Shown: positions 27,801 to 37,899 of the stretch, piece by piece
Layout: the number at the start of each line of letters is the position of its first letter
Position numbering within the stretch: the first letter of the stretch is position 1
Source of the DNA: Macropodus opercularis
Taxonomy: Eukaryota > Chordata > Actinopteri > Anabantiformes > Osphronemidae
DNA length: 64,000 bases
NCBI GenBank assembly: GCA_030770545.1
Contig: CM061102.1
Coordinates: forward strand, 5,879,501-5,943,500
Reading direction: 5' to 3'
The notes under the pieces: model-generated
What the model was told of the DNA's origin: nothing
The model's database searches: none
The model's input: only the letters and a program-made list of their open reading frames with translations
Position numbers and translations under genes: made by a program

Positions 27801-28620
27801 TGGATGGAAGCACCCAGAATCCAGGTTGAGGTTAACATTTTTGTGTTACAGGAGGACCCTTCACGTAGTCAACACACCTTTACGTCTGGTCTTCAGTGAC
27901 TCAGTACAGGTCATGACAGTGCATTTGGAATTTAACTGCACTGACTGACATTTAATTGATGTCACAGCTTTGTTTTCCAAGCGATGCGCTGCATTGCAAT
28001 TAACTGCTGTGTGGGTGATGGTTTATCTGTGTATGCAAACAAGCCTCCATTTTGTTGATGGACATGAAATAATCACATTATCTATTTACAATAAACATAT
28101 CGTTAGTTTCAATTCTATATTTGACACAGATGTGAGAACTGGTTTCACGCTTTGAAATGTACAGTCACCAAAGCACAGAGATGATGCTAAAGACCTTACT
28201 GTAGTTTCTTGAATAACTAGTTTAGTTGTGAATAGGAATAACTCATATCCATGGCTGGAAGTGTCAGATGACTGTGGGCCACACTGGGCATATTATCAGG
28301 GCGTAATTTGGATCTTAGCCCAGGGCTAAGGTCTCAGTAAAAAGACGTATTGACTCATCAATGTTCCAAAGTTTATTAGATCATTACACTAGTCGATGCC
28401 TATTCTAGTTCGCTGGAAACTCCAGGCTGCTGATTCACTGTCTTCCCCCTGACGCAGAGGAAGGGGCCACGCAGAAAGCTTTGTATGAATGAGTCGGTGA
28501 GTTACACGACCCAAGGGTGACTCGATTAGACAAGAGTCGCTGTTGTCTTTGTGATATTGAGTAGTGACCACCTGCTTCGTTTTACTTCCAGAAAGTAAAG
28601 TGTGAGCAGGACAAACGGTA

Positions 28621-28690
28621 GCAGTGACGCAGCGGTTCAGCGTTGACGGAAACTAGCCCGTTTGATCGCTGGTACTGCCTGTGGTCCTCT
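28621..28690 (+). repeat. Possible relic of dispersed teleost repeat head
   Basis: GACGCAGCGGTTCAGCGTTGACG near 28626 resembles the repeat's opening segment (GGCGCAGCGGTT-AGCG...). It is followed by GTTTGATCGCTGGTACTGCC, which recalls the box-B-like segment. Similarity fades after about 70 bases. It is weaker than the copy at 32.82 kb. Confidence 0.3.
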
Positions 28691-30754
28691 CAAACAGACC
28701 TTCTGAAAAATGACTCCATTATGAGGAAGTCAAGCAGCCAAAACAGCCCTTGGTACAATGAAATCCCTGATTTATCATCACCCAATTATAATATTGAGAA
28801 GTTGCAGCCCAACCAGAGTTTTACCCTCATCCATACTTACCCAGTGTACATGTATAGAGAACCGCTGTGTGTAATATTTTATTAATACCAAGTCGTTATG
28901 TTTTATTGACAAATATTCCACTTTTACTAAAAGGTTGTTACCAGCCTAATGCCAAACAGAGGCATGGATCAAAGCCTTGATGACTTCATTGAGTTTTTAC
29001 ATTAACCCCCGTCGATGAGGTGTCTCTTAATCTATACTGATTAGCATTCGCCGCATGCCTCGGTGTTGGATGTCTTCAGCCAAGGCAACTCGCGGTACTG
29101 TAGTAGTGTCCGTGCCTTTATGAAGCTTCATCCGTAGCGGCATGGAAACCTTTCCTTTTGCACACTGGTATGAATATTACATTGCAGTATATAATTGTCT
29201 GAACCACGGTGCTCACACGTTTTTAGAAAACAGCTGGCACATAATCAGCACTGCAGTCTCTGTCTCTCACCTACTGACGGTGGGTATTGTGATGGTTTTG
29301 TGTCTGTTTTCGTTATATTTTTTTGTGTTGTCTTAATATAGAAGGTGTTTCAGTTAGGGCTGATTGTTGTTCATTACACGTACGCACACATGCAGTACCG
29401 CACGGAAACTTGCACAGACTCTCCTGTGAGTCACAGTCGCTGAGGCAGAGAAGGCATGTTGCTTCTCCCTTTATCTCTATTTTTGTGCTGTCATAACACT
29501 TGTGCTCCTTTCTTTTCAAACTCTTTTGCATTGAATTGCCTTCCCTCCTCCTCACTTCTTCAACACAGTTTCAAAATCTGTCTACTTGTCATCCTTTCAT
29601 TCTTACCTCCAGAGTTTTTTTTCTCCTATTTCTACTCTCAGCATGCCTTATCCCCCACCCCTCTGTTTACATCAGTGTCTCTTGACCAGGCATGTCTGGT
29701 CTCCTCATCCTTCCCAGCAGGCTGCTCACTGGGAGAATCCTGGCAGACCCTGTCACAAAAGTACTCGTGTGTGTGTGTGAGTGGGTGTGGTGGTGGTGGT
29801 GGCGTGTGTGTGAGTGCAGTTAGACCATTAGTCACACTTCATGTGATTATGTTTCTTAGCTGTAAGGCCTATATTTCAAAATAAAGCCAAATACTAAATA
29901 AAAGCTCTTTACTAATATAGTAATGTGGAATTCATTCAATTGCATTAACAGAAGCAGAGTTGAGTGGAGAATTGGAAATACTAATTAGAAAGGTGAGTGT
30001 GGGCGTACTGTAGGTGTGAAAGTGTGTCCTGTTAGCTGCCTCACTCTACCGGTTCTCTGAAAGCACTGAGGCCATTCTTATCTCTCCGTCTCTATTTCGT
30101 TCCCTGCCTCTCGCGTCCTGTGTGTTTTACTGCCTCTCTCTCTCATCTGTCCCAGATTAAAGGCTCGCCTCCACTCCAGAAGCCTGCCTGCCTACAGCCT
30201 GTTGATAGGATTGGAACAGGGTCATAGCACTGATCTTGTCCAAGAGGCTGCCTTTGAAGCAGGCTGGGGCACATAGCATACACATACATACATGTGCACA
30301 CATACTTACACAAGCCTCTTCTCCATCTTCTCTCCATGCTGTGATGAAGTGGCCCGGGTGCGACTCTTCTCTCTCTTACGCTTCTTTTTTATTAATGAAG
30401 TTGGCCAATGCGGAAGCATGGGAGAATTAGAAGAGGAGTCCTGGGATGCTTTTCAGCCAACATGTAACAAGCATAGCTCTGTTTAGCTTTTTAAAATGAA
30501 CTGGACAAGAATTACAAATACTACTAAATTACTGAAATGACTAGAGAAAGAGAATAAAGTCATGCTTTCTAAAATATTAAGCACTAATCATATTTATTAA
30601 CGGTATATTTCCCAGCCCCTTTTGTTTTGTCCCTTGATCAGTGAGCTGTGGTCCTGTTTGAGGTGCTTGTAAACCCTGGAATTCGAAGAAAGAAGTTTTT
30701 CTTCTTGTATCACAAAGTCTTACAGAACACCTTGAAAATGTGAAGTGGTAGCCA

Positions 30755-31070
30755 GGCCACTGGTAATTAATTCCCGAAAGCGTGATGTGCGTCACGCTAA
30801 AAAGCAGGGTGCCATTTGATATTCATGAGGTGTCATCCTGTTTCAAATGTCCCCTCCGGTGTTAGCGTGACAAAATGCAGCTCTGTTCAATCCCAGGCCT
30901 CCCACAGATCTTAACTGGAGGCTCATCGCTCAATTCGGGTATGTGGTCGTAGGAAGCAAAGTTTCGGGCGATTTGCGCACCGAGGTGAGGGACGGCAATC
31001 TGGCAGCTGTTTCTTCTCCAGGGCCAAGCCTGACTGACCATTAAAGTGCTGTGATACTAAGTGCTTTAAG
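30755..31070. promoter_or_regulatory. Candidate conserved noncoding element
   Basis: Roughly 300 bases of unique sequence begin with GGTAATTAATTCCCG and continue through CGTGATGTGCGTCACGC, a near-perfect dyad. A GATATTCATGAGG core follows, then a CpG-retaining tract from about 30940 to 31000. No frame in it looks coding. It stands out from its AT-richer flank at 31140-31300. The call rests on composition and motif density. Confidence 0.3.
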
Positions 31071-31516
31071 TATTAGAAGAGTCATGTGCTCAGATAGGGC
31101 TCCAGGAGACGCTATTCTCTCGTCTGTCAGTATAGTCTATTGTCCTATTTTAGTGTTTTTGTAGTAATTCATTTAATTAATTAAACCACTTAATGAGTTA
31201 GAGAATTTAACTCTTTTTAAATTAATTCCGTCCCAAAATACTAAAAAGTGTTGCCTTATTTTTGAGAACCTCGTTAGACAAAATTAACCTATTTTTCAGT
31301 ACAGGTATGTTGTAAGCCCACCTCAAAACGTGGATTCAGGGTGAAGACACAACAAACAGCACAATATATGTCTTAGTCTTCTTTATTAGTTTGCTTAAGT
31401 AAAACGATGTGGGTGTTGTCTTACGCTGAGATTTTTTTGTCATTTTTAGTTCCCTGTAGAGCTCTTTTATTCACAGCATCACTCAAGGTCCGTGTGCGGC
31501 TGCTAATAAATGCAGA

Positions 31517-31534
31517 TTTTATTTTAAAATAAAA
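31517..31534. repeat. Perfect 18-base AT palindrome
   Basis: TTTTATTTTAAAATAAAA is its own reverse complement over 18 bases and sits in an AT-rich patch. It could extrude as a small cruciform, or simply reflect AT composition. Confidence 0.85.
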
Positions 31535-32129
31535 AAATATATATTTTATCACACGTATGTAAATGAGCACTTTACCAACTGGAGTATTTCGTTTTATTTG
31601 TGTTCTGAATTTCAGTTCTTTTCAATAGGGCAGCAGAGGAAATGGTAAACTTCTCCTAACATTAAATGCAAATTCAGAAAGCTCATGAATGTGATCGGCA
31701 CGGAGAGCCAGGCCCCGTGCGGCACACGAACGCTCTGAGTGGCAGCAAGCCTTGGTTTTGTAGTGGTACCTGTGCCTTTATCGCAGCTCTGTAACACTGC
31801 ATGTATAAACTTTATACCCAATCATGCCACAATTACATTGAAAATGTAGTTGTTATGATATTGAATGAAAAATAAAAATGGAAAAAAACTTCTCTTTTTA
31901 AAATCACCAAATCACCATCCAGGGTGATAAATTGTCAGCTCCTGATCAAGTCTTCATTTACTGTACACTGAAGAGCTCTTCTTCTCCATCTTGTTTGTTT
32001 ATAAAAATTATTGGTTTGGAGCTGGATAGAACAACGTAACTAAAATCCTGTACTTAAGCAGGTTTTGTCAATATATTTTGTTCTGACTGAATGTGCTAAC
32101 AGAAATATCCTTTTTTTTGTCCCCCACAG

Positions 32130-32490
32130 CACAATAATAAGACTCTGTACTTTATCATTTTCTTTCCTACGGATAAGATCTGTCAAAGCGGGCGGAGAGT
32201 ATTATTTCTAAATAAGAACTACTTCCTCCATCACAAATTCACTGGCAATAATGCTCCAATAATGTTTGGTGTTCGCCGTGGAGGCAGCAGTGGTATCAAA
32301 ATAAATATTGATGCTTGGCCTCTTTGATAATCCATCAAAAATGAGAAACTGTGAGTAAAATCCTTTGTCGTTGCTAAAATGAAGCATGTTCAATCTGAGG
32401 AAAGCGGCACCTGTAATTAGACGCCCAGCTTCAGAGGCCCCCGGAGCGAGAAATCATTTAGTGATTTTTAAATCTTTGCACTGTAGAGAT
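32130..32490. promoter_or_regulatory. Candidate conserved noncoding element behind a strong acceptor-like tract
   Basis: The unique block begins right after a pyrimidine tract plus CAG (about 32109-32129). The + strand frame starting at 32130 stays open for about 70 codons before TGA, and a GTGAGT donor-like site lies at 32351-32356. The translation matches no family I recognise. The block also carries CCTGTAATTAGACGCCC near 32410, a homeodomain-type core. It may be an enhancer, a cassette exon, or both. The noncoding reading is preferred. Confidence 0.28.
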
Positions 32491-32816
32491 GTTGAAATTT
32501 AGGACAGAAGGAGGATGAGAACTAACAAATCATCCAAAAACAAACACCGTAAATCTCCCACAGCAGATTTTAAACTACTAACTAACATGAAGTCATTGTT
32601 CTGCGCGCAGCGTGTCGTGCTGTGCAGCGTGTTCGTGCCCTTGACAGCAACGACTGTTGAGGAATGCAGAACAGAGATGCTTGTTACCCATTCACTGCCT
32701 GCAATCATTGCATGATTTCCAGCGATGGAACACAAATCCCAGACATACAGCAGATAGCGGGTGTATTTATGTGAGGAAGGATATGTTTTGTGAGTAACTT
32801 GTAACATTCTAAGAAG

Positions 32817-32900
32817 GGGACACGGTGGTTAACACTGTTGGCTCACTCCAAGACTCCCCTGGGTCTGATTCCAGGGGTCGACCTGGTTGCTTTCTGTGCC
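32817..32900 (+). repeat. 5' head of the dispersed teleost repeat, diverged
   Basis: CACGGTGGTTAACACTGTTGGCTCAC is followed by CTGGGTCTGATTCCAGGGGTCG and then GCTTTCTGTG. This reproduces the usual opening of the dispersed teleost repeat (CACGGTGG ... GGTTAGCACTGT ... CTCAC ... CTGGGTTCGATTCC ... TTTCTGTG). A short deletion removes the segment between CACGGTGG and GTTA. The box-B-like part suggests a tRNA-like head. The 3' half is absent here, whereas a 3' half without this head lies at 21.66 kb. Confidence 0.7.
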
Positions 32901-34892
32901 GTAGTACAGTGTGTACGATATGTTGGCCAATAAATCAATAAATTAATAATAAATTATATGAGATGTGCGTTTAAGGGACAATAGGTCACATTGAGAGAAT
33001 GAAATGGTGGTTAGTTGACCAGGGCTGTTGACTGAAAGCGAAAAAGCTCAAGAAGGACAACATAAAGTACCCATTCATATGTGAGAGAGGGAGCATGAAC
33101 GAAAGTAATCTTCCTGATTAAAAACCTGCTAAGCTCCATTTGGCAGGTTCTCATTCCCATAAGTAAGCATAAGTGGCATTAAAAATGTATTAAAGGGTTT
33201 AAGTTGATACAACGGGAAGACACCTTGTTATCTTTGCTATATGATTCTCTAATACGTGTTCATTACATGTGCAAGGCAAATTCTTCTGAGAGCAATAAAA
33301 GGTTAATTCTGCTCCAAAACCATGTTGAATACAGAACAAGTATGTCGCCCTCCTCAGCTAACAAGACCTTTCAGCTCTTGACCTGTGAATCTATAGAGGA
33401 AATGTCTGTAGCTCAGCAGTAGCCAAACGCAGCAGCGCTTTTCCCAGCACAGCTGACAGTGTCACAGCTTTCTGTGCCTGATGGTGAGGCCGGGCCGCCA
33501 CAGTTAGTGGCACCATAAATGTCACTCCGTCTGTGATGGACCCTCCTGTGGATCCATGTCAATATGTAGCATACCTCCCTCCAGCCACCCACTGGAGTCC
33601 CATCCATCCATCCATCCGTTCGTTCATTGAAGCGTCTGTCCATCTGGCTCCTCTTTGTTTCTTTTCTACAATATTATGCACATACTGTTCACCAAGCCTG
33701 TAATCTTTACAATCTGCATTTCCTAAACACATTTGATTAAAACAACCAGTGCACACATTCTGTGGGGTTTGGGGACAATTTTTTTTTTTTTATCATCGAC
33801 CACAAAAAGCATTGAATGGTAGCAGTGAAATGGGGAAGAAATCCTACAGCGTAGCAAAGCAGACCCACCACTAGCACTAAACAAATGCCTTCCAACGCAC
33901 CATACAAGCTACTCTGATGCAGTCGGAGGCCGGTGGAATCGCTAAACAGCTGTGCCTGGAAGGATTGTTGATGTTGATGGCATTATGTCAGAGTGGGTGG
34001 CGGTAAATTACAGTAGCGTTTATTGTAAAGCAGCAATCCTAGGACATACTGCGATGTCAGAGAGCTCTGCACCATGAAGAGCCAATGCTGCTGAGACTCT
34101 CACTCGAGGCGGCTCCAAGCAAACGGCTGATTGGGGGGATTTCTGCCCTGATTTCTGTGTGGGAATATTAAAATGATACATGCAAATCAGTGCAGAAGTG
34201 GATTTATAATTTGATTACAAATTATTTTCAACATTTCAACACTCTTGGCTCCTGTGTTTTGGATCACAAACATGTAAGTAGATTGTAAATTAATTTGACG
34301 CTTCTGCTCATTTCATCAAAACTAGGTGCAAAGTTATCATGAGGAGCGAATGGTAAAAAAAATCACACTGAAAGGTTGTAACGTGCTCCATTTGGCAGGT
34401 TTAGGGCCATAGCAGCTAACATCACATGGATTAGAACACTCATACTAAGTGTGTACCAACGTTTACCATCATTTTCCTACACATGTCAACAATGTGTGAC
34501 AAGCTGAGCCACGTGTCCTTGTTCTTCTGTGTGTTTCCCACGTCACCTGCTGTGAATCACTCCTGTCCAGACGGTTAGCCTTTGCCCTGTTGGAGCCTCC
34601 TCTCTGACCAAGCCAGGGAGGGCTCGAACTGCGAAGGGCTGTAATGAAAAGGTCTGCTTTAAACAGGAAGGTTCTTAATTGATTAAACTGACACGGAAGT
34701 GATTAAGTGGGAGCCATGATTAAGAGAGGGTCACATTCTCTAAATGCAAAGCAGTGGAACGGGGAAACGTCCGTGCCTGTCAAGTGAAAACACTGCAGGA
34801 CCTTGCTTTATGAGAAAAGGAATACAGCTGTCTCACAGTGCCTTTAGAGGACATCTGTGACATTAAACCATAGTTTTGGATTACTTATAGCC

Positions 34893-34951
34893 TCCATCCA
34901 TCCACCCATCCATCCATCCATCCACCCATCCATCCATCCATCCACCCATCC
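34893..34951. repeat. TCCA tetranucleotide array with 20-base higher-order unit
   Basis: The array of TCCA-type tetramers is interrupted by one ACCC variant every fifth tetramer. From 34901 it resolves into a 20-base unit, TCCACCCATCCATCCATCCA, present at 34901-34920 and 34921-34940, with a partial third copy at 34941-34951. Reading it gives IHPS or WMDG repeats on the two strands, which are not proteins. Confidence 0.92.
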
Positions 34952-35569
34952 TGTGTTCCAATCTGTTGGTTTTGGGCTCATCTTTACGAGGGTGGATGAG
35001 GATCTGATAGAAAGGTTCATCCTAAATTCCCTCTCGTAGGAATGTTTGTAGGTTTTGCTCACTGCTGCTCTTCTCTAATCTGAATCTGTGTTTGAAGGCA
35101 GCGTTAAATGTGATTCATGTGCAAGCAATGTCAGGTTTTTATAGTTGAGTTGTGTTGTACAGAATGCAAGAAGAAATATATAAAATGTATAAAACATCAA
35201 ATGCAAATTGTTCTTTCCCTTTAGAGAAGTTTTATGTAAGTAACTAACTCCGGCTCAGCAGCGCTGTATCTGAAATGCATAGAGAAGATCTCTTGGGACT
35301 AAGCGACACAGCTGGATTAAGACCAAAGGTGGAAAACAATACTATCTATCGAGTCTGTTTGCAGCAGAAGCAAAGATATCTTTTATCTTTGAGCCATCGT
35401 GACTCATGTCTCACATATCTTACAAAGCTTACCAACGAAAACAGCGATGACCTTTCTGCCACTGTGCGCATCTAAAGGCCGTAAAAGATAATTTACAGGT
35501 TTCACTGCTCGAGGAACTTTCTCAATACCCTGACCTGTTTCAAACTAAGTAGCCTGACGCCGCTGTGCT

Positions 35570-35880
35570 TCCAGCTGTTGGACGGCGTCGTGTCGTTGGG
35601 AATTATCAGCATAGCGTGCAGATTTCTTGGCTGGCGAGTCATCACATTATAATAGACTCCAACTCTCCAGCAGACTTTAGCGCAGAAAGACATCAGTTTT
35701 GTTCATTGCTGCTGATGGGAACCTCGGGCTGTTATGGTTGCCAAAATGAGTTGCTCTTTCATTCGCAAATCAATGGCCATTCAAAAATCAATGGGCTCAC
35801 TCCTTTGAGGTCCCTCCGCCTATAAAATCTTACACTGTTGTAGCTACTGTTGGCTGGCTGTCGGAGCCAGATAAGAGCAA
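35570..35880. promoter_or_regulatory. Candidate conserved noncoding element with duplicated AAATCAATGG and TATA-like core
   Basis: AAATCAATGG occurs at 35767-35776 and again at 35785-35794, 18 bases apart, inside a unique block rich in other cores (AATTATCAGC, CACATTATAATAG). Twenty-seven bases after the second copy is TATAAAA at 35821-35827, preceded by a CCCTCCGCC step. The repeated ATCAAT core resembles PBX-type half-sites. The TATA-like core could mark a minor promoter. Both readings are inference. Confidence 0.3.
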
Positions 35881-36829
35881 AGGCCTGGTTTTTCCTCTGT
35901 GTCTCACAACAATGCAGCTTTAGTTCAGTGTCTTATTTGATAACTCCTGTTGGATCGTACTGCTCAATCTGGCCAAACCAAGTTGAGGTTGTGATGCGTT
36001 GAGGGACCGGCTTCTTCACGAGTGCAGTGCAGCGGCATATACTTTAGTGCGAGCTGTCACACTGTTAAGATAGTATGACAGCCCAGTTTTTATTTTTTAA
36101 ATTCCCACTTATGCATCAAATTCAACATCACCTCTTTTCCCTAAGCAGCCTGCTTCCAAAACACCAGAGATGAGAGCACTGCCTTTCTGTCATCTGACTA
36201 AAAAGTGCCATTTTTGGTGCCCCTCATTGTCGATCGCAGCGTTCCACATTTACATGTAGAATTGGCCAGACAAAGCCCCGAATCGTGCTGTGTCATTATC
36301 ATGCCGGGACTGCACCCACTCGTTCACAGCGGCCTCCAGCAGGGCCAAGTATTCATCCACAACCCCAGCCACCATTCTTCATTATCTCCCACTGGAACGA
36401 ACCACAGAGTTCAAAAACTAGTTTTACTGGCTTTGCCTTTCATCACCACGCCATGGTTGATTGGCTCTTGTGAAGTACTGCATACACAGAAAGGAATTAC
36501 TACTGTCAGCTTCAGTGATTATAATTTCAAATTTAGATGTTTAGATGATGAGGAATTTTGGCTAACTCAGTGGTCCCAATAATAGACGTTAGACGGCGGA
36601 GTTGCAAGCGTAACAACAAACGGCAAAACTACAAAGACCGTAATAGTGAAACACTGGCGTTAAAGGCAAAGCATTCGCCCCCTGGAAGCAGAGATGGCAG
36701 TGGAGGAATATGTGTGAGTGCTGGCAGATCTGCCCTGTGTGATGATGGTCAGATGTGTGGGTGTGGGGAGGTCATGCTGGCTGCTGATTACCCAGATGGC
36801 ACCATCGCCATAGGTGTATGCGATTGACA

Positions 36830-37070
36830 AATGCCACATTTATCAGAGCTCTTTCCCATCAACATGCCCCCAGTGATGCGATTAGATGATGGCATTTTGG
36901 ATGCCATTATGGTTTAATTCATTAAGTTCATCGGTTCACGACTGTTAGGTTGGTCTCCTGGCATTATGCATTGTCATAAAAGTGATATGAATGCACTGTC
37001 TGTGTTAATGCAGTGAGTCCAACCGGTCTGTGCCATTAATGCCTTATGTGTCTGCCGTCGATCTGTCTAA
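36830..37070. promoter_or_regulatory. Candidate conserved noncoding element with a 7-base dyad
   Basis: ATGGCAT at 36889-36895 and ATGCCAT at 36901-36907 form a perfect dyad around a five-base loop. It is followed by TTAATTCATTAAG, a TATGCATTGTCAT core (POU/SOX-like) and GCCATTAATGCC. No coding frame crosses the block. It is among the most regulatory-looking segments in the window, but no alignment supports it yet. Confidence 0.32.
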
Positions 37071-37641
37071 GAGTTTTGTGTACACATTTTGGAAGTGGTA
37101 GAGCAGAGGGAAAGCGCTAATTGTCCAAAACGAGACCATGGGTTTTGTTTTAGCAATATACATTTGCCAACATAATACTCAAAATGTAAGAGCATCTCTA
37201 CAGTCACTCTACACCACTCAACCTAATCATCTTTGTTTTGCTGCAAAGTGGTGAAAGGTACAGTATTTCTTTTTTTTTTACTGGTATTGTTTTGGCGGTT
37301 CACCAGGCACGATATCACATATTACACTATAGTCCTACACAGATTTTGTCCCATGACTCACGCTTTGGTGTTTGAAGAATATCCTCACTGAAATGTATAT
37401 TTCAATGTCTGAGGCTCAGGTACAAATGTGAATCATTAATCTGAACGCTGTCATATTCATCACCGGTCAGTTACCTTCATATAAGTATACATTTATACAT
37501 ATAACATCTGAACAGCTAGACTTGAGATTGACAATGTTGGTAAATACAGACATGGCTTTGATTAATTCACTTTCCTCCTTAATTGCATTTAACTGCAAAT
37601 GGCAGCTCTTATCTCATGTATACTCTCCCTCAGTCCCCCCC

Positions 37642-37642
<1 letters not shown>

Positions 37643-37684
<42 letters not shown>
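37643..37684. repeat. (AC)21 microsatellite
   Basis: This is a perfect AC dinucleotide run of 42 bases preceded by a C-rich stretch. It lies about 195 bases before a (GT)10 run on the same strand, its reverse complement. Confidence 0.97.
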
Positions 37685-37686
<2 letters not shown>

Positions 37687-37879
37687 ATGATAGACTAAAT
37701 TGTCAGTGAGACGACAGAAGACTTAGCCTACTTTTCTTCACAGTCCAGCTGGAAGGCTGTCGACATATTTACATGCATTCACATTAGCCTCCAGGGGGAG
37801 ATTCCTTTTGATGTAAGACTTCCCTTAACAACTATGGCTTCACATATTAGCTAGTTATGGTCGTGTAAAACCCATAAAC

Positions 37880-37899
37880 GTGTGTGTGTGTGTGTGTGT
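37880..37899. repeat. (GT)10 microsatellite
   Basis: This is a perfect GT run of 20 bases, complementary in inverted orientation to the AC run at 37643-37684. A transcript of either strand could fold the two into a stem of about 20 base pairs with a loop of about 195 bases. Confidence 0.95.

Larger units (their letters stand above)
19392..30754. other. Noncoding sequence, no gene recognised
   Basis: Outside the listed elements this is unique sequence without recognisable genes. Minor simple-sequence features are a (TTTTG)n run near 22349-22366, an A-rich run near 26306-26346, a degenerate CA-rich stretch at about 26448-26530, a CA run at 27089-27099, and a GT run at 29767-29779 followed by (TGG)5 at about 29788-29802. 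AT-rich patches occur near 25100-25270 and 26000-26350. The pyrimidine-rich strand at 29456-29700 keeps a 142-codon frame open without any domain. Confidence 0.65.

Noticed and set aside
29456..29884. 142-codon frame
   Set aside because: It lies on a strongly pyrimidine-rich strand and then reads through GT and TGG repeats. The composition explains the lack of stops.
29985..29998. AAAGGTGAGT as a second recursive splice site
   Set aside because: It has a good donor but no pyrimidine tract upstream (the preceding bases are purine-rich).
33600..33640. CATC run as the tail of a minus-strand copy of the dispersed teleost repeat
   Set aside because: The bases next to it do not continue into the repeat's expected sequence, so it is only a short microsatellite.
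34844..35062. Frames with WMDG or IHPS repeats on opposite strands
   Set aside because: Translation of the TCCA tetranucleotide array.
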